DNA from: Rattus norvegicus
Lineage: Eukaryota > Chordata > Mammalia > Rodentia > Muridae
DNA length: 64,000 nucleotides
Reading direction: 5' to 3'
Assembly: GCF_036323735.1 (NCBI RefSeq)
Contig: NC_086023.1
Span: forward strand, 12,790,501 to 12,854,500
Made by a program: the position numbers and the translations under genes. Shown here piece by piece: positions 61,600-64,000 of this stretch; the first letter of the stretch is position 1, and every line of letters begins with the position of its first letter. The notes under the pieces were generated by a model. That model searched no databases. It saw nothing but the letters and a program-made list of their open reading frames with translations, and was not told where the DNA came from.

Positions 61600-62992
61600 C
61601 TTAATTCATGCCCTCTCCCCCAAAATATATTTACGTGTACTCCAGCCAGGGAAGCGGTAGGCTGAGCAGAGATCTCCACCCCATCCTCTTTTGTTCCATA
61701 TCTAATCCCCAGCATGATCCTTAACGTTGCAGCAGCCTCACCCACTCCATATCTAGTCACTTTCACAGATCTTCCCCTACCTGCCATTCTCCTTTGACCA
61801 TCTCATTGCTTTATCCCAGCTCCCAGCTCCAGCAGGGACTCCCTGGGAACCCACAGGCTACTCTGGCCAGGGAAGTAGGTGTGTTAACAGGAAATGCTCA
61901 CCTCTCCCCTCTCTTCCTCCATACCCAATCCCACAGCCTCATCTCCAGCTCTGCAGCAGACCTCAGTCTGATGTGGTTGCTCCTCACTCTTCCTCCATTC
62001 CAAGGGTATTAAATAAGCAGTTCCTGGTAGAACATCCTTTCCCCAATACCCAGCCTATTTACTAAATGCCCACTTCTGATACTCAGAAACAAGTTTTACC
62101 TAGAAGCCCTAGTATACATGTCTATCAGGACCGCAGTAGAGTTTCCTTCCAGGCAAAATACAAGCATCATACTCTCCTAAGAACCAGAGAGAAAACAGAA
62201 ACAAAGGGAATAAACACCCATCCAACAAAGAGAAAGCCAGATGTCAGCACCCAGAATTACAATCTTCTACTTCCCACATGCCTGGACGCCAGAATAAATA
62301 CAGGATCAATAATAGCGAGGACAAGATGTCTCCGCTAGATTTCAGAAACACTACCACAGCAGGTCCTGAATATTCTAACACAGCTGAAACATGAGGGAAA
62401 AAAAAGACCTTAAAACAGCCTGTATAGATATATTAATTCTAAAAAGCTCATGGCCTAAAACATATAGGAAACCTGGTACACTATGAAAAAAACAACCCAA
62501 GAATAATGGAAAAGGAAAAAGAAAGAGAAATCTAGATCAAAGAAACAAAATTTAAAAGAAGAAACCATCGATGAAAATTTCCCTAACCTAATGAAAGAGA
62601 TGCCTAACCAGGTAAAAGAAGCATACAGAACACCAAATCAACTGGGTCCAGAATGTAAGTGCCATTGGTACATAATAATCTAAATACTAAATGTACAAAA
62701 AATATTAAAGGCTACAAGAGAAAAAGACCAGACAACATGTAAGGGCAGACATATTATAATTATACCTTGACTTCTCAATGGAAACCCTAAAGGCCAGAAG
62801 AGCCTGGACAGATGTACACAGACACTGAGTCCACAGATGCCAGTCCAGACAACTATACCCAGCAAAACTATTATTCACTATAGATGAAGAAAACAAGAGA
62901 TTCCATAATCAAGTCAAATTTAAGTTATATATGTCTAACTACATCCAAGAAAACACTGGGAATACATAATCCCAGAAGAGTGAAATCAAAAA

Positions 62993-63046
<54 letters not shown>

Positions 63047-64000
63047 GCATACACATGCACACACACATGCACACAGGCCACCATCAATACCATCACCAAA
63101 AAAAGTAACAGGAAACAATAAACACTGCTCACTGATAGCTCTCAGAATCAAATGGTCTCAATTCCCCAATAAAAAGAGAGAAACTAACAGAATGGATAAA
63201 GAAACAGGATTCATTATTCTGCTGTACTCAAAAAAACACACTGTAACATCAAGGATTGACATTACCTCAGAAGAAAGGGTTGGGAAAAAGATTTTCCAAA
63301 CAAATGGCCCTAAAAAGCAAGCTGGGGTAGCCAATTTAATATTCGACAAAATAGACTTGAAAATTAATCGAAAGAGACAGGGGAGAGCACTATATACTTA
63401 TCAAAGGGAAAAATCCATTAAGAGGATATTGCAATTCTTAACATCTGTGCATCAAACACAAGGGCACCCAAATTGGTAAAATAAAGACTAGCACAACTTA
63501 AGTCCCATACTGATCTCTCACACACTGGTCTTGGAAGGCTTCCACACTCTATGCTCATCAATAGACGGGTCATCCAGAAAAAACAGTGAAGGCTGGGCCT
63601 ATCTGACATGTAACAAATGAAACTAATGGATATTTACAGAAAATTTAACTCAAACACAATAGAATATACCTACTTCTCTGAATCTCAAGGAACTGTCTCC
63701 AAAATTGACCACATACTTGGACACAACACAATTCTCAACAAATATACAAAAATTGAAATAACACCCCTGCATCTTATCTGACTATGGATTAAAGCTAGAT
63801 ATCAACAACTACAGAAGCAGGAAAAAGCTTATAAATTAACAGAAACTAAACAACTCTTTTCTGAATTAAAATGGGTCCAGACAGAAATTAAGAAAAGAAT
63901 TAAATTCCCTCCAGAAATGAATGAAAACAAACAAACAAACAAAAAACAAAATACATAAAACTAAGAGAGACAGTGAAGACAGTTCTAAGGTGCAAGTCTA
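61600..64000 (+). mobile_element. Old Lx-type L1, 5' half, running off the window end
   Basis: GC-richer leader with repeated phrases (CTCCATATCTA, TCCCAGCTCCAGCAG) from about 61600; ORF1 ATG at 62326 followed by an early stop; ORF1 homology to 62930 (TTTCCCTAACCTAATGAAAG, GAAGCATACAGAACACCAAA, CAGCAAAACTATTATTCACT); (AC)n at 62996-63044; and ORF2 endonuclease homology from about 63105 to the end. Many stops and indels, so it is dead. It is antisense to Prex2. Confidence 0.85.
63105..64000 (+). pseudogene. L1 ORF2 endonuclease remnant, broken
   Basis: Starts AACAGGAAACAATAAACACTG, parallel to the intact ORF2 start. It keeps FQTNGPKKQAGVANLIF-like and KIDHI-like (CCAAAATTGACCACATACTT) segments but shifts frame several times. 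The GDFN position has become GFH-like. It continues beyond 64000. Confidence 0.75.

Overview
The window is rodent nuclear DNA, most likely rat. The reasons are a coding-intact L1 of the rat type, a young ID (BC1-like) SINE, B1, B2/B3 and B4-like SINEs, an IAP-like solo LTR, the rodent hAT repeat URR1 and many CA/TG microsatellites. There is no operon-like or prokaryotic content. I found no self-contained new gene system. The notable biology is a large intron-rich host gene and the way retroelements have landed in it.

Host gene. Ten consecutive coding exons lie on the minus strand between 55749 and 9563 (1,200 nt, 400 codons). All have AG acceptors and GT donors, and the codon phases join without error. 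The product matches the C-terminal, inositol-4-phosphatase-like part of P-Rex2 (Prex2), a PIP3- and G-beta-gamma-controlled Rac GEF. Upstream exons (DH-PH, DEP, PDZ) lie beyond 64000 and the last exons lie below position 1. Introns run from 0.6 to 20 kb.

Region by region (plus-strand coordinates). 1-9.5 kb: intron with a purine-rich minisatellite and a decayed L1 whose reverse transcriptase region is deleted. 9.6-29.7 kb: the largest intron, holding a full-length L1 (about 11865-18294) with both ORFs open, nested in an older rodent repeat that also carries URR1; a 34-nt U2 snRNA 5' fragment between perfect 13-bp repeats; a (TG)30(CA)9 palindrome; and a GGTCTCTC octamer array. 29.7-39.8 kb: three exons, an LTR, ancient L1 debris and an IAP-like solo LTR with 6-bp target duplication. 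39.8-52 kb: L1 3' ends, B1s, a young ID element, a 42-nt exon, MER5A, and a young L1 3' fragment inserted exactly at a Prex2 splice donor. 52-55.7 kb: four closely spaced exons. 55.7-64 kb: intron with LTR-like repeats and the 5' half of an old Lx-type L1.

The most striking point is at 51789-52003. A nearly modern 5'-truncated L1 sits in the sense direction 9 nt inside a Prex2 intron. Its 13-bp target-site duplication contains the splice donor, so the exon now has two identical donors about 200 nt apart with an L1 poly(A) signal between them. Nearly all other L1 pieces lie antisense to Prex2.
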